Assembly (NCBI GenBank): GCA_037385045.1
Contig: JARRNJ010000031.1
Span: 1-23,264, forward strand
Origin: JARRNJ01 sp037385045
GTDB lineage: Bacteria; Pseudomonadota; Gammaproteobacteria; JASBUN01
Reading direction: 5' to 3'
Length of the DNA: 23,264 nucleotides
The notes under the pieces are model-generated. The model did no database searches. It was not told where the DNA came from and saw only the letters and a program-made list of their open reading frames with translations. Shown here piece by piece: positions 8,525 to 16,812 of the stretch (within the stretch, counting starts at the first letter, position 1; the number at the start of each line of letters is the position of its first letter). The position numbers were made by a program, and so were the translations under genes.

Positions 8525-10447
8525 TCAGGAGGCCTTGCGCACCCGCAGATACCATTCAGCCAGCAGCCGCACCTGTTTTTCCGTATAGCCCTTCTCCACC
8601 ATGCGGTCGATGAAGTCCTGGTGCTTCTTCTGGTCGTCCAGCGACGCCTTGGCGTTGAAGGAGATCACCGGCAACAGTTCCTCGGTGCTGGAGAACATCT
8701 TCTTTTCGATCACATCGCGCAGCTTCTCGTAGCTGGTCCAGGCGGGGTTCTTGCCCTGGTTGTTGGCGCGCGCCCGCAGCACGAAGTTGACGATCTCGTT
8801 GCGGAAGTCCTTGGGATTGCTGATTCCGGCCGGCTTTTCAATTTTCTCCAGCTCCTCGTTGAGCGCGGCGCGGTCCAGCACCTCGCCGGTATCCGGATCG
8901 CGGTATTCCTCATCCTGGATCCAGTAGTCGGCATAGGTCACGTAGCGGTCGAAGATGTTCTGGCCGTATTCGGAATAGGATTCCAGGTACGCCGTCTGGA
9001 TCTCCTTGCCGATGAACTCGGCATAGCGCGGCGCCAGATACTCCTTCAGATAGGAGATGTACTCGTCGCGCGTCTCCGGCGGATACTGCTCCTGCTCGAT
9101 CTGTTGTTCGAGCACATGCAGCAGGTGGACGGGATTGGCCGCAATCTCCTGGTGGTCATAGTTGAAGACCTTGGACAGGATCTTGAAGGCGAAACGGGTC
9201 GAAAGACCGGTCATCCCTTCGTCCACGCCCGCGTAGTCCTTGTACTCCTGATAGGACTTCGCTTTCGGGTCCGTGTCCTTGAGGTTCTGGCCGTCGTAGA
9301 CGCGCATTTTGGAATAGATATTGGAGTTCTCCGGTTCCTTCAGCCGGGAGAGCACCGCGAACTGGGCCATCATTTCCAGGGTGTGCGGGGCGCAACGGGC
9401 GCCGGACAGGGAGCTGTTGCGCAGCAGCTTTTCGTAGATTTTCACCTCTTCGGACACCCGCAGGCAGTACGGGACCTTGACGATGTAGATGCGGTCCAGG
9501 AACGCTTCATTGTTACGGTTGTTCTTGAACGACAGCCATTCGGATTCGTTGGAGTGCGCCAGGATGACCCCGTCGAACGGAATCGCCGACAACCCCTCGG
9601 TGCCCATGTAGTTGCCTTCCTGGGTGGCGGTCAGCAGCGGATGCAGGACCTTGATCGGCGCCTTGAACATTTCCACAAATTCGAGCATGCCCTGGTTGGC
9701 GATGCACAGGCCGCCCGAATAGGAATAAGCGTCCGGGTCGTCCTGCGCAAACTGTTCCAGCATGCGGATATCGACCTTGCCCACCAGCGAGGATATGTCC
9801 TGGTTGTTCTCGTCGCCCGGCTCCGTCTTGGCAATGCCGATCTGCTGCAGAACCGAAGGGCACAGCTTGACCACCTTGAACTTGGAGATGTCGCCGCCGA
9901 ATTCGTGCAGGCGCTTGACCGCCCATGGCGACATGATGCCTTTCAGGTACCGGCGCGGGATGCCGTAGTCCTCCTCGAGGATGGCCGCATCCTCTTCCGG
10001 GGAGAACAGCCCCAGCGGCGATTCGTTCACGGGCGAACCCTTGATGGCGTAAAAGCTGACCTTCTCCATCAAGGACTTGAGCTTCTCCGCCAGGGATGAC
10101 TTGCCGCCGCCCACCGGACCCAGCAGATACAGGATCTGCTTCTTCTCTTCCAGGCCCTGGGCCGCGTGGCGGAAATAGGCGACGATCTGCTCGATCGTCT
10201 CCTCCATGCCGTAAAATTCCTTGAAGGCGGGGTAAATCTTGATGACTTTGTTGGAGAAGATGCGGCTCAGGCGCGGGTCGTGACGGGTGTCCACCAACTC
10301 CGGTTCACCGATGGCCATGAGCATGCGCTCGGCGGCGCTGGCGTAGGCGGTCGGGTCTTGCTTGCACAACTCCAGGTATTCCTGGAGGGTCATTTCCTCT
10401 TCGCGGCTCTCGACATAACGGGACAAGTACTGATTGAAAATGGTCAT
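8525..10447 (-). CDS. prkA: PrkA serine protein kinase / AAA+ ATPase (YeaG family)
   Basis: The 640-residue protein has the full length of the PrkA/YeaG family. A helical N terminus (IFNQYLSRYVESREEEMTLQ) leads into the AAA+ module with Walker A GPVGGGKSS at residues 110-118, and further family segments such as LFSPEEDAAILEEDYGIPRR and ILAHSNESEWLSFKNNRNNE. The C-terminal PrkA domain, described as kinase-like, ends with EWYLRVRKAS. Members have been reported as Ser kinases and, in some bacteria, as ATP-dependent proteases; they support survival in nutrient stress. Start ATG 10447 is preceded by GAGAGGG; the frame extends upstream to 10564 without a ribosome site. It heads the prkA-yeaH-spoVR operon, downstream of a sigma-54-type promoter. 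Confidence 0.95.
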   Translation of the reverse strand: MTIFNQYLSRYVESREEEMTLQEYLELCKQDPTAYASAAERMLMAIGEPELVDTRHDPRLSRIFSNKVIKIYPAFKEFYGMEETIEQIVAYFRHAAQGLEEKKQILYLLGPVGGGKSSLAEKLKSLMEKVSFYAIKGSPVNESPLGLFSPEEDAAILEEDYGIPRRYLKGIMSPWAVKRLHEFGGDISKFKVVKLCPSVLQQIGIAKTEPGDENNQDISSLVGKVDIRMLEQFAQDDPDAYSYSGGLCIANQGMLEFVEMFKAPIKVLHPLLTATQEGNYMGTEGLSAIPFDGVILAHSNESEWLSFKNNRNNEAFLDRIYIVKVPYCLRVSEEVKIYEKLLRNSSLSGARCAPHTLEMMAQFAVLSRLKEPENSNIYSKMRVYDGQNLKDTDPKAKSYQEYKDYAGVDEGMTGLSTRFAFKILSKVFNYDHQEIAANPVHLLHVLEQQIEQEQYPPETRDEYISYLKEYLAPRYAEFIGKEIQTAYLESYSEYGQNIFDRYVTYADYWIQDEEYRDPDTGEVLDRAALNEELEKIEKPAGISNPKDFRNEIVNFVLRARANNQGKNPAWTSYEKLRDVIEKKMFSSTEELLPVISFNAKASLDDQKKHQDFIDRMVEKGYTEKQVRLLAEWYLRVRKAS

Positions 10448-10573
10448 GGATAAGCCCTCTCTCGAAACCCAGTCAGTTCCAGATACGGACGTTCCACTGA
10501 GGGTTGTCCCGGCTCCGTTGTTCTTGTTGTTAGACTGCCACGGACCAACAGAGGACGCCTCCACGGCACATGT

Positions 10574-10589
10574 TGCAATTGCTATGCCA
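10574..10589 (-). promoter_or_regulatory. Candidate sigma-54 promoter for prkA-yeaH-spoVR
   Basis: The minus strand reads TGGCATAGCAATTGCA, which fits the -24/-12 consensus TGGCAC-N5-TTGCA with one mismatch and exact spacing. The leader to the prkA start would be about 115 bases. Control of yeaGH by sigma-54 and NtrC under nitrogen limitation is known in E. coli, so the position makes biological sense. I did not identify an enhancer site. Confidence 0.6.
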
Positions 10590-11604
10590 TATCGCCACGA
10601 GAATCGGCCAATTCACCGATGCCGGCTGAGAACCCTGTGGTTACTCGCCAAGAGCCCCGCCAAGCCCACGAAATGGCGCTATGCCCCCGTGGCGCGGTTC
10701 AGGATTCGCCAAAAACCCGACACCGCGCGGGCAAACGGTGACGGGTGAGTGGCTGGTCTTAGGGGCCTGCCTGCGTCATGACGGTGCAGTCTGATCGCTC
10801 GTGGCGCAACGAGTAAAGTCACAAAAAACTCCCATACAACAAGCGCGTAGAAGGACCAAACCGAACGTGGACGCGCGCCCCTGGCCTGCTTGCACCGCAA
10901 TTGGGAGCCGGCGCCAGCATTCGCGCCTCGGTCGGGTGCACCGCCACGGCACGTTTGACCATCGCGTTGGCCGCAACGCGGCCTCGGCCGGGACGCCCGG
11001 TCTGCGCCGCGGCTCCGCGCCTGATCTCAAGGAGAAACATTTCGATCGAAATCCGTGAGATGACAAGGAAACCTGCGTCAGTCGGTCACCGGGACACCGA
11101 TGCGCGTCGGAAAGACGTCCGACGATCGAACCGTCCGATTCAGATCGGTCCGCCGGCCGCCGGTCACGGTCTCCGCGCCCACCGTGGACTCGTTCTCCGG
11201 GCGTACGCCGGCAAGGCCAGTGGTGCGAGTTTGACGCGACGCTCGCGCGTGGGTTCGGTTCTGCGGCGTCCCGCCGCCATGCCACACTCGAGGCGGGCCC
11301 TCCCGGCACCTGCATGTACTGAACACGGACGGCGCGCGACCACGTACAGCGGACTTGCGATCCGGCACGGATCGAATGCACACTCTGACCGGTGCAGCGG
11401 GGTGGGAGGACATCCATAGGTGGATTGCCTGTAGGCACCGCCCCCCCGACGACTTGGCACATCAAGGTCGCCTCGACGCCTCCCGGTCTGCGGGCAACAG
11501 TGAAACAAGCTGCGATGCTTCGCCTGCCGCGAAGGGCTACCACTTGAAAATCATTACGACTTTTCCGGTACTTCATCTCACCCATCAACAGAGGATACAT
11601 AACA
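10590..11604. other. Long intergenic region between divergent prkA and adhC
   Basis: About 1 kb without a gene I can support. A minus-strand frame of nearly 290 codons exists, but it is Arg/Pro/Ser-rich without any domain pattern and looks like GC-rich chance. The sequence holds a short inverted repeat CGTCGGA/TCCGACG (11105-11124). The upstream control regions of both flanking genes must lie here. The adhC ribosome site AGAGGA is at 11590-11595. Confidence 0.5.
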
Positions 11605-12714
11605 ATGAAAGCGCGCGCCGCCGTGGCCTGGGAACCCAAGAAGCCCCTGGTTATAGAGGAAATAGATGTCGAAAAGCCACGCGAAGGCGAAGTGCTGCTA
11701 AGAGTGGTTGCCTCCGGGGTCTGTCATACCGATGCCTTCACGCTGTCCGGTGAGGATCCGGAAGGAGCTTTTCCGTGCGTGCTCGGCCACGAGGGCGGCT
11801 GCGTGGTCGTGGAATGCGGTCCCGGAGTGACGACGCTCAAACCCGACGATCATGTCATTCCGCTTTATATCCCCGAGTGCGGCCACTGCGAATATTGCCG
11901 ATCTCCAAAGACGAATCTTTGCCAGACGATTGCGTCCACGGTGTGGACCGGCTATATGCCGGACGGTACCCGCCGCTTTTCACACAATGGAACACCGATC
12001 TTCCATTACATGGGTTGCTCGACTTTTTCTGAATATACCGTGGTGCCGGAAATCGCACTGGCGAAGATCAACCCGGAGGCCCCCCTCGACAAGGTCTGTC
12101 TGCTGGGCTGCGGCGTCACCACCGGAATCGGGGCGGTCCTCAACACCGCGAAAGTCGAGCCGGGCGCCAGCGTCGCCGTATTCGGACTCGGCGGCATCGG
12201 CCTGTCGGTGATTCAGGGCGCGGTAATGGCCAAGGCGGGACGCATCATTGCGGTCGACGTCAACCCGGACAAGTGGGCCATGGCGCAAGCGCTCGGCGCC
12301 ACCGACTTCGTCAATCCGAAGGAAGTGGACGGGTCGATTGTCGACTTCATCAAAGACATGACCAACGGCGGCGTTGACCACTCGTTTGAGTGCATCGGCA
12401 ACGTGGGAGTGATGCGCGATGCGCTGGAATGCACGCACCTCGGCTGGGGCGTTTCCACCATCATCGGCGTGGCCGGTGCCGGACAGGAGATCTGCACGCG
12501 TCCGTTCCAGCTGGTCACCGGCCGCCACTGGCAGGGAACAGCTTTCGGCGGTGTCAAAGGCCGCACTCAACTGCCCGGTTATGTCGATCAATACATGAAC
12601 GGCCAAATCAAGCTCGACGAGATGGTGACGCACACCATGCCGCTCGAGGACATCAACCGTGCATTTGACCTGATGCATGAGGGCAAGAGCATCCGCTCAG
12701 TAATCATTTTTTGA
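11605..12714 (+). CDS. adhC: S-(hydroxymethyl)glutathione dehydrogenase / class III alcohol dehydrogenase
   Basis: The 369-residue zinc enzyme oxidises S-hydroxymethylglutathione, formed spontaneously from formaldehyde and glutathione, to S-formylglutathione with NAD+; it can also reduce S-nitrosoglutathione. Catalytic zinc ligands are Cys40 (GVCHTD), His62 (GHEGG) and the later Cys in LLGCGVTTG. The structural zinc site is Cys92, 95, 98 and 106 in ECGHCEYC and NLC. The NAD fingerprint is GLGGIGL. The start ATG 11605 is preceded by AGAGGA at a 9-base spacing. The S-formylglutathione hydrolase gene follows after 15 bases, making a complete two-step formaldehyde detoxification operon. No FrmR-type repressor is present. 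The symbol frmA is equivalent. Confidence 0.96.
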   Translation: MKARAAVAWEPKKPLVIEEIDVEKPREGEVLLRVVASGVCHTDAFTLSGEDPEGAFPCVLGHEGGCVVVECGPGVTTLKPDDHVIPLYIPECGHCEYCRSPKTNLCQTIASTVWTGYMPDGTRRFSHNGTPIFHYMGCSTFSEYTVVPEIALAKINPEAPLDKVCLLGCGVTTGIGAVLNTAKVEPGASVAVFGLGGIGLSVIQGAVMAKAGRIIAVDVNPDKWAMAQALGATDFVNPKEVDGSIVDFIKDMTNGGVDHSFECIGNVGVMRDALECTHLGWGVSTIIGVAGAGQEICTRPFQLVTGRHWQGTAFGGVKGRTQLPGYVDQYMNGQIKLDEMVTHTMPLEDINRAFDLMHEGKSIRSVIIF

Positions 12715-12729
12715 TCAGGAACCGTACCG

Positions 12730-13566
12730 GTGAAACAAGTCGAAAGCATCAAGGAGTGGGGCGGTTACCTGAACCGCTACACACACGCCTCGAAGGCCTG
12801 CCGCTGCCACATGACCTTTTCCGTGTATCTTCCGCCCCAGGCAGCCCACGGCAAGGTACCCGCCGTTTACTGGCTCTCCGGCCTGACGTGCACGGATGAC
12901 AACGCGCGCGTGAAGGCCGGCGCACAGCGTTCCGCGGCCAAGTTGGGCTTGGCACTGGTGTTCCCCGACACCAGCCCTCGCGGCGAGGATGTAGCGGACG
13001 CGCCGGAACGCTATGACCTGGGCCAGGGCGCGGGATTTTACGTCAACGCAACCCAATCCCCCTGGTCGGAACACTTTCACATGTACGACTACATAAGCAC
13101 GGAATTGCCGTCGCTGCTCGAAGCCAACTTGCCGTTGCTGGCGGGACACAAATCGGTGACCGGCCACTCTATGGGCGGCCACGGCGCGCTGATCTGCGCC
13201 CTAAAGAACCCCGGCGCCTATGCGTCGGTATCGGCGTTCGCCCCGATCTGCAACCCCGTCAATTGTGGCTGGGGCCAGGGCTGCTTCGAGGCCTATCTCG
13301 GCGACGACCGGGAACGCTGGGCCGAGTACGACGCCACGTCTTTGGTGTTGGACGGCGCCCGCTGCGGGGAGATCTTGATCGACCAGGGAACCGCGGATGA
13401 ATTTTACACTGAAGGTCAACTGCTGCCCGATCATTTCAGGCGCGCCTGCGAAAAGACTGGCCAGCCCCTGACCCTGCGCTACCAAGCGGGTTACGACCAC
13501 AGTTACCACTTCATCGCCACCTTTATCGTGGAGCACCTGGCATTCCACGCCCGCAGCTTGTGCTAA
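12730..13566 (+). CDS. fghA: S-formylglutathione hydrolase
   Basis: The 278-residue alpha/beta hydrolase cleaves S-formylglutathione to formate and glutathione in the cytoplasm. The nucleophile is Ser147 in GHSMGGHGAL; Asp223 (GTADEF) and His257 (GYDHSYHF) complete the triad. The N-terminal part has the family motif VYWLSGLTCTDDN (about 46-58). It starts with GTG at 12730, with AGGA at 12717-12720 nine bases upstream; no ATG gives the correct N terminus. It is cotranscribed with the dehydrogenase. The symbol frmB is equivalent. Length and all catalytic residues are normal. Confidence 0.95.
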   Translation: MKQVESIKEWGGYLNRYTHASKACRCHMTFSVYLPPQAAHGKVPAVYWLSGLTCTDDNARVKAGAQRSAAKLGLALVFPDTSPRGEDVADAPERYDLGQGAGFYVNATQSPWSEHFHMYDYISTELPSLLEANLPLLAGHKSVTGHSMGGHGALICALKNPGAYASVSAFAPICNPVNCGWGQGCFEAYLGDDRERWAEYDATSLVLDGARCGEILIDQGTADEFYTEGQLLPDHFRRACEKTGQPLTLRYQAGYDHSYHFIATFIVEHLAFHARSLC

Positions 13567-13944
13567 GTGCGCACGATGCGAACCCTGCGGGCGACCTGCA
13601 TCCCGGCAGCCCAAACGACGCATACGCACCGCCAAGACGGTGCCTGGCACCTAATCGAGCCGTTCGCGGCTGAGGAACACGCTGGACGAATGCTGCGCAT
13701 CCTTTGGTCGCACCGAGGTTAGCCCGTGTGCGAACAGCAGCCGGGGTCATTGGCGCCGCATGGGTAATCCCGGCGCTCGCGCAGCGGGTCACTGATGCTG
13801 AGATGTCAAATGAGCGGCTGCCTCGTTTGGCGGTGACCACGCCCTCAGGGCGCGCCGTCTGCTGAGCGGCTTGCGCGTGGCACGCCGCAGCGCAATTTCC
13901 GGCTATCTTTCGGGTAGAGAACTGCCTCACATCGCGCCACGAAC
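13567..13944. other. Gene-poor stretch after fghA
   Basis: I see no supported gene. Open frames on both strands are of low-complexity Arg/Ala character and lack ribosome sites. The stretch marks the start of a decaying zone that continues to about 15.4 kb. Confidence 0.4.
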
Positions 13945-14457
13945 ATGGAGCGCCGCACAGTGAACCGCATAATCCTTGCGTGCATTCTATCTGCGGCCGC
14001 GCGCCTCGTGCATGGCGCCACCCTTGCGCCGCGTGCGCTCCTCTGCGACTTCGCCACCGACCTCCAGGCCATCCCAGCTATTAAGCCCCCCAAAGACCAG
14101 CGTGGACGATCTGGTGCGGAACTACTGGCGATGGTGCGGGGCAGCGCGAAAGCCTGGGCCGCGATGCGCAATATCGGCGCGCTACAGGCGCAAGAAGGGG
14201 CACAGGATGGGGGAACCCAGGGCTATCCGATCAGGGAGCCGACCCGGCCGTAGCAGAGCCAGGCGCTGATTCAGGAAGTGGACCGCAATGTTGCCGTGCG
14301 CAAGGCCATCCTGTCACACTGCATGGCTACCGGGCATGAGCAATCGGCGACCGTGCTCAAGCGCCGCGCCGTCTCCGGCTATGTCCAGATCCGCACCAAA
14401 GTGAACGGGCAGCCGGCCAAGGTCTGGACCAAAGCGAGATTCATTATCTCTCCGTAG
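13945..14457 (+). pseudogene. Exported protein gene interrupted by an in-frame amber codon
   Basis: From ATG 13945 the frame encodes a signal-peptide-like start (MERRTVNRIILACILSAAAR, then LVHGA) and continues to a TAG at 14251-14253. The same frame stays open beyond it for 67 codons to a TAG at 14455-14457. That extension reads like real protein, with DRNVAVRKAILSHCMA, KRRAVSGYVQIRT and KVWTKARFIISP at the very end. The total of 171 codons suggests one former secreted protein of about 170 residues broken by a nonsense mutation. Part of the first half may also be frameshifted, because neighbouring frames are open there. I do not recognise the family. Alternatively the second part belongs to a separate small gene without a visible start. 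Confidence 0.45.
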
Positions 14458-14609
14458 ACGGCACATCGTGACCCCGACGCGAAGGTAGGCATCATGTACG
14501 GCCGCTTTGCCCTACATTCGGCTGACGTTCGGCCTGTCGGTCAAACGAGGGCGGCTGACGGTAGTGTTCATGGTTTTTTCCTATAATATGCCAAAGAACA
14601 AGGTGATTT

Positions 14610-14763
14610 ATGAGCGAATAACCCATCCCGCGGTTCCTAAGGCAATACGCGTTACCTGAAAATCCGTCAAAAGTGCCCAGTGAAAAAGAGTTTCGTTGCG
14701 TATGAAACTATCTGGGAATCGTTTCATGAAGTATGCCGGCATACCACTGCGAAACAGCTGTGA
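14610..14763 (+). pseudogene. Degenerate copy of the 53-residue small protein found after the apr locus
   Basis: This decayed relative of the minus-strand gene at 19824-19985 is shown by residue matches. The last 41 codons (14641-14763) read GNTRYLKIRQK, then SFVAYETIWESFHEV, then a tail TTAKQL before TGA; the intact gene has GKTRFLTTRQK, GYVGYETIWEPFHKEV and TTPKRP. The first part is out of frame: ATG AGC GAA then TAA at 14610-14621, next HPAVP in another frame (14624-14638), then a further shift near 14639. About half of 45 aligned residues are identical. The ribosome-site region (AAGGTGATTTATGAGC) also resembles that of the intact gene. Two frame changes and a stop make translation impossible without correction. 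A TATAAT at 14583-14588 could be the old promoter. Confidence 0.7.
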
Positions 14764-15401
14764 ACCGATTGGTCGCGCAGCGGCTCCACCCGGGGCGGTT
14801 CAGCCTTCGCACTTTTCACACTCGCGAGTCACAGCGTGCATTCAACCGATGCGACGAAAGTCCTCATGGCGTTCTCACGGGAAATGACCGCCTGATTATC
14901 GGCGAGGTCAGCTTCGAGCGCGATACTTACTCAACGTTGAACCCATAAAGTCGGCACGCTATAGCGACCGACCGCATGACCGCTCTCTTCCATCAGCAGT
15001 GTCCGTATGAACCAGTTAATAATGGTTTCGGCACCCACCATAAACTCCAGCAGGCGGACATTTCGGGGTATGGCGGTCAGCAGTTTCGAAAACGCGCCAA
15101 GTAGCCGGCAGATCGCGGTACAGAACCGGTGAGTATCCCTACGATGTTTCGCCCAGCTTATTCATTAATAAGAATATTAATCATTACTAACTAGTATTGC
15201 GCCAAACATATGACACGAAAGCAGATGAAGGCACCAGCAGGCGCAACCAGCAATACTCACTGAACCATATACTGGGTACGGGACCTGTGCCCATTTCGGG
15301 CACGCGCTCGGTGGACCACCTCATAAATATAGTTTAGATGTCAAACAAAATACTGAATAGATTCGCATTGCTGCGTATGACCGGACATGCTGTTATGTTG
15401 G
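14764..15401. other. AT-rich intergenic region before aprM, with a broken minus-strand frame
   Basis: No intact gene is visible. On the minus strand one frame stays open from about 15160 to a TGA at 14829-14831, interrupted only by a TGA at 14931-14933. It reads plausibly protein-like, for example NVRLLEFMVGAETIINWFIR, but has no convincing start and I do not recognise it. The last part, around 15150-15360, is clearly more AT-rich than the genes on either side. Confidence 0.35.
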
Positions 15402-15407
15402 TATGAT
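15402..15407 (+). promoter_or_regulatory. Possible extended -10 promoter for aprMBA
   Basis: TATGAT at 15402-15407 matches five of six -10 bases and is preceded by TGG, an extended -10 (TGN) element. The -35 position is weak. An overlapping alternative is TTGCTG-N17-TGTTAT slightly upstream. The aprM start lies 44 bases downstream, preceded by GAGGAGA at 15438-15444. Confidence 0.35.
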
Positions 15408-15451
15408 GCGTTCTGGCTGATCAGCTAGAAAACAGTCGAGGAGACGTCTAC

Positions 15452-16294
15452 ATGCTAGCTACCAATCCCTTCTACGAACTTACAACGTTTATTTCCCCAG
15501 CCATAATGCAGGGCTACGTCGTCCTCATGGTCCTGCTGGTTATTGTCGGAACTATTCTGGATATGATGCACAAACAGAGTGCCCAGTACTTCTTCGCAAA
15601 TGCAAAAAGGGCACAGAAAGATGCGAAACGCACCCTGAGCAGTGGCGAAAAGGCATCGTTCGCGGTACAAACCGTCGTTAACGAAGTGCTCACCTCTTCG
15701 GAATTTAAAAGGACCCGCCGCCGCATCTCACACCTGTGCACCATGTACGGCTTCGTCATTTTTGTTGTCAGCACCGCGGTCCTGATTTTCGGTTACGCAA
15801 CGCAACCCGCTGCTGGTATCTGGCTCGCTCTCTGGTACCTGGGTGCGCTTTTGCTGTGTTTCGGCGGGTACTGGTTCTGGTTCTTCATCCGCGTCGATGT
15901 CGCTGCTGAGGGTGTCAAGTGGTACAACTTCAACGGGCGCGGCGACCTCTTCATCGTCGGCCTGATCACCATGCCCACTTTCGCCCTGCTGTGGGCAGTC
16001 ACCATGGGTACCGGCACGCTGAACATGCTGTTCTTTGCGCTATTCATCGCGTGCAGCACTGTACTGTTCGGCAGTGTCTACTGGTCCAAGTTCGCACACA
16101 TGTTCTTCAAACCTGCTGCGGCCTACCAGAAGAAGTGCATCATGGCGGACGGCTCGAGAGAAGGTCTGCCCAATGATTACGACCTGACGGACCCTGCCGT
16201 ACACGCAAAGTTTCCGGACGTACCGGAATACATGGGTAAGAATCCGCCTAACATGGGACCGGGTATCAACGCCGAACCCCCCTGTCACTACTGA
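15452..16294 (+). CDS. aprM: AprM, putative membrane anchor of adenylylsulfate reductase
   Basis: The 280-residue protein has five predicted membrane helices, about residues 16-36, 95-115, 122-146, 166-185 and 190-210, with a charged cytoplasmic segment (40-93) and a hydrophilic C-terminal tail of some 65 residues rich in Pro, Asp and Asn. His94 and His216 (SKFAHMFFKP) lie at membrane edges and are possible ligands, but heme binding is not shown. AprM occurs in sulfur oxidisers directly before aprBA and is proposed to link the soluble reductase to the quinone pool. GAGGAGA lies seven bases before ATG 15452. The assignment rests mostly on the aprM-aprB-aprA order and membrane topology. aprB follows after 29 bases. 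Confidence 0.88.
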   Translation: MLATNPFYELTTFISPAIMQGYVVLMVLLVIVGTILDMMHKQSAQYFFANAKRAQKDAKRTLSSGEKASFAVQTVVNEVLTSSEFKRTRRRISHLCTMYGFVIFVVSTAVLIFGYATQPAAGIWLALWYLGALLLCFGGYWFWFFIRVDVAAEGVKWYNFNGRGDLFIVGLITMPTFALLWAVTMGTGTLNMLFFALFIACSTVLFGSVYWSKFAHMFFKPAAAYQKKCIMADGSREGLPNDYDLTDPAVHAKFPDVPEYMGKNPPNMGPGINAEPPCHY

Positions 16295-16323
16295 TTGGCT
16301 TCCAAAAGTAAGGAGTATTCATA

Positions 16324-16812
16324 ATGCCGACTTTTGTATACATGACTCGTTGTGACGGATGTGGTCAATGTGTCGATATCTGCCCTTCAGACATTATGCA
16401 TATCGACAAGGTAACCCGTCGCGCCTACAACATAGAACCCAACATGTGCTGGGAGTGCTACTCCTGCGTCAAGGCCTGCCCGCACCAGGCGATCGATTGC
16501 CGTGGTTATGCGGACTTCGCACCGCTGGGCCACTCGGTACGCGTGAAGCGTGATGAGGAAAAAGGTGTCATTGCCTGGCGCATTAAATTCCGCAACGGCA
16601 AAAAGGATATGGATCTGCTGGCGCCGATAACCACCAAGCCCTGGGGTACCTGTATTCCCCAGCTTCGTGACGTACCGGCTCCGACCCAGGAGCAGCGCAA
16701 CAGCCAGCTCCTGTTCAACGAACCAAAATACATTCGTATGGACGATGGTGATATCCACACCCTCAAGTCCAACGGTCTGAAAATGGTAGAAGGCGTGGAG
16801 GGTTACTCGTAA
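16324..16812 (+). CDS. aprB: Adenylylsulfate reductase beta subunit
   Basis: The 162-residue iron-sulfur subunit carries two [4Fe-4S] motifs: Cys10, 13, 16, 20 (CDGCGQCVDICP) and Cys42, 45, 48, 52 (CWECYSCVKACP). The long C-terminal arm after residue 70 is typical of AprB and wraps around AprA. It passes electrons between the AprA flavin and the membrane partner. In sulfur oxidisers the enzyme runs toward APS formation from sulfite and AMP. TAAGGAG at 16309-16315 lies eight bases before the ATG. The stop TAA shares its last A with the aprA ATG, so translation is coupled. Confidence 0.97.
   Translation: MPTFVYMTRCDGCGQCVDICPSDIMHIDKVTRRAYNIEPNMCWECYSCVKACPHQAIDCRGYADFAPLGHSVRVKRDEEKGVIAWRIKFRNGKKDMDLLAPITTKPWGTCIPQLRDVPAPTQEQRNSQLLFNEPKYIRMDDGDIHTLKSNGLKMVEGVEGYS

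Noticed and set aside
8621..10099. Plus-strand open frame of about 490 codons opposite prkA
   Set aside because: The translated sequence is a low-complexity mirror of prkA codons with no recognisable family.
10776..11639. Minus-strand open frame of 287 codons between prkA and adhC
   Set aside because: It is Arg/Pro/Ser-rich, has no ribosome site, overlaps the adhC start, and neighbouring frames are equally open; most likely chance in GC-rich DNA.
13523..13930. Minus-strand open frame of 135 codons overlapping the end of fghA
   Set aside because: It has no start signal, no family pattern, and runs antisense into a secure gene.
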